Shown one piece after another: positions 38,222-39,701 of a DNA stretch of 39,701 nt. Made by a program: the position numbers and the translations under genes. The number at the start of each line of letters is the position of its first letter. Positions within the stretch are counted from its first letter, which is position 1. Location: positions 1 to 39,701 of the forward strand of contig LFTI01000102.1 in assembly GCA_001513285.1 (NCBI GenBank), in the 5' to 3' direction. The stretch is from Rikenellaceae bacterium DTU049 (lineage in GTDB: Bacteria; Bacteroidota; Bacteroidia; Bacteroidales; DTU049). Under the pieces are notes generated by a model, which did not search any database, was not told the origin of the DNA, and worked only from the letters and a program-made list of their open reading frames with translations.

Positions 38222-39469
38222 TTATTTTTTGAAATTGATCAATTTTTCAAAATCCGGATATAGAGAATTACCTTTATTGATATAATAATTAACCTTGCTA
38301 GTGTCATTCTTTTTTTGGTACCATTTCACTTGAAAATATAACATGTCTCTATTGTTAGGCTCAATATGTTCATAAATCTTTAAAATTTTAGTTAATAAAG
38401 GGCTATTTTGTTGATATAGATTTACAGTAAATGAATACGAAACGATTCCAATATAAGCTAATAAACGTTGAGAAAGTGCATAATTCATTTCATCATTTAT
38501 TTCATTTGCATTTAGCTTTATTGCTCTGAGAGAATCTATCATTTTGATTAAAGCTTCATCATCAGCATTTTGGAAATATTTGATAATATTTTGTTGTTTA
38601 GCCCATTCCAGATCTATAATATCAGATAGTAAAGGCATGGTTGTATTTGTAAAAATACGTTGTGATTCATTAATCATTGAGGTAGGAACTTTTAAATTAA
38701 AATATTGCAAACTTAAAAGGGTAGGATAGAGGAAATAATAAGGAATAGAATCTAAAGAATTTTGTAAATCAACTTTTTTATTTTTTTTATTTAATAGCAT
38801 AAGCATTGACAAGTTAGCAGTATTCTGTGGAGGCCAATCATGTTTACCGCTGAAAAATATAAATCCCAAATTATTAGAATTAATATTTTGAGTAAAAATA
38901 GGGAATATTTCAGTAAAATTAAAATCATACAATCCAACAATATGAATTATGGGTGTCAAATTATTAGTAAAAAAATTTTGATTATATGCAGATGCTCCAG
39001 ATAGAATAATGCCCTTAGCTATATGATATTGTTCTTGTATCATAGTAGCTATTCTACTACCACCAGAGAAACCAAAGAAAAATAATTTGGAAGTATCTAT
39101 AGGTAATTTCAGATTAATATCTCGGATAAAACTTTTGAAATATGATAATGAAAAATTGGCTGGTGTCTCATTAGATGATAGATTGTAACCTACTAAAATT
39201 ATACCTAAACTATCTGCAATATTTTGATATTTTTTCAATGCAATTTCGGGATGTGCATGTGGATCAAAAAAAATAAATATGGGCAATTTTTTTAGTTTAT
39301 GATTCATTGGTATATATGCAGAATAATAATATTGCGAGTTTGCTAATTTTATACTGTCAATAAATTCACCTTTATATTCTGCACTACAATAAACACATTT
39401 AGCATTATTGCAAGATAAAAAGCAAGAAATAATGAAAACAATAGCAAAAATCAAATAGAATCTTTTCAT
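38222..39469 (-). CDS. Alpha/beta-hydrolase-like lipoprotein
   Basis: Lipobox CFLSC; IFIFFDPHAHPEIALKKYQNIADSLGIILVGYN; nucleophile elbow FFGFSGGSRIA; FFSGKHDWPP. Confidence 0.7.
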   Translation of the reverse strand: MKRFYLIFAIVFIISCFLSCNNAKCVYCSAEYKGEFIDSIKLANSQYYYSAYIPMNHKLKKLPIFIFFDPHAHPEIALKKYQNIADSLGIILVGYNLSSNETPANFSLSYFKSFIRDINLKLPIDTSKLFFFGFSGGSRIATMIQEQYHIAKGIILSGASAYNQNFFTNNLTPIIHIVGLYDFNFTEIFPIFTQNINSNNLGFIFFSGKHDWPPQNTANLSMLMLLNKKNKKVDLQNSLDSIPYYFLYPTLLSLQYFNLKVPTSMINESQRIFTNTTMPLLSDIIDLEWAKQQNIIKYFQNADDEALIKMIDSLRAIKLNANEINDEMNYALSQRLLAYIGIVSYSFTVNLYQQNSPLLTKILKIYEHIEPNNRDMLYFQVKWYQKKNDTSKVNYYINKGNSLYPDFEKLINFKK

Positions 39470-39619
39470 TTTTTTGTTTTTACAAATATATTGTTTTTTT
39501 AAAATTTTTTTTAAAAAATTTTAAATAGTTTTATAAATCAAAGGTATAATAAGTTTTTGAAAAAATAAAATCCAAAATAATATTATTTTAGTAATTTTAT
39601 AAATAAATTTCTATTTAAT

Positions 39620-39654
39620 TTACTTTTCTTTGTCAGCCACACAAAGAAAAGTAA
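39620..39654. repeat. Perfect 14-bp inverted repeat with 7-nt loop
   Basis: ttacttttctttgt-cagccac-acaaagaaaagtaa. Confidence 0.8.
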
Positions 39655-39701
39655 CAAAAGAAAAGTCTCCGCTGGGGAAATGATTTGATAAAACTACGCA
39701 A

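Overview
AT-rich chromosomal window with a Bacteroidota-like profile: TAnnTTTG(C/T) -7 promoter elements, few Shine-Dalgarno sites, nqrDEF, DPSL-type ferritin, Mpl, and a secreted protein usually labelled 'asparagine synthetase B'. Most of it is ordinary housekeeping content: purC (3' end), a pepC-type C1 peptidase, nqrFED, a PurF-like amidotransferase, folC, gpmA, a phosphoglucosamine mutase, sucC, dtd, cysS, an S9 prolyl oligopeptidase, recQ, pth, MATE, prmC, hsp20, mpl and a CoA-disulfide-reductase/rhodanese fusion. There are two tRNAs, His(GTG) and an unusual Glu(CTC), and no CRISPR array, rRNA or clear prophage. The items most worth follow-up are: (1) a modular, MITE-like intergenic repeat family with ends of TGGTTCTATAACGTTTATTGTGGG, whose cores are inverted arrays of 9-bp CACAAAG or 10-bp CACAAAT units; one copy looks like a chimera of the two types; (2) a full-length IS1595-like protein whose catalytic residues appear substituted; (3) an 88-aa protein ending in a consensus beta-clamp-binding motif (QLSLF); (4) perfect Shine-Dalgarno sequences on only two genes, both stress-related (hsp20 and the Dps-like ferritin); (5) a tRNA-Glu(CTC) with C instead of U at position 33. 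All calls come from reading the sequence by eye; no searches were run.
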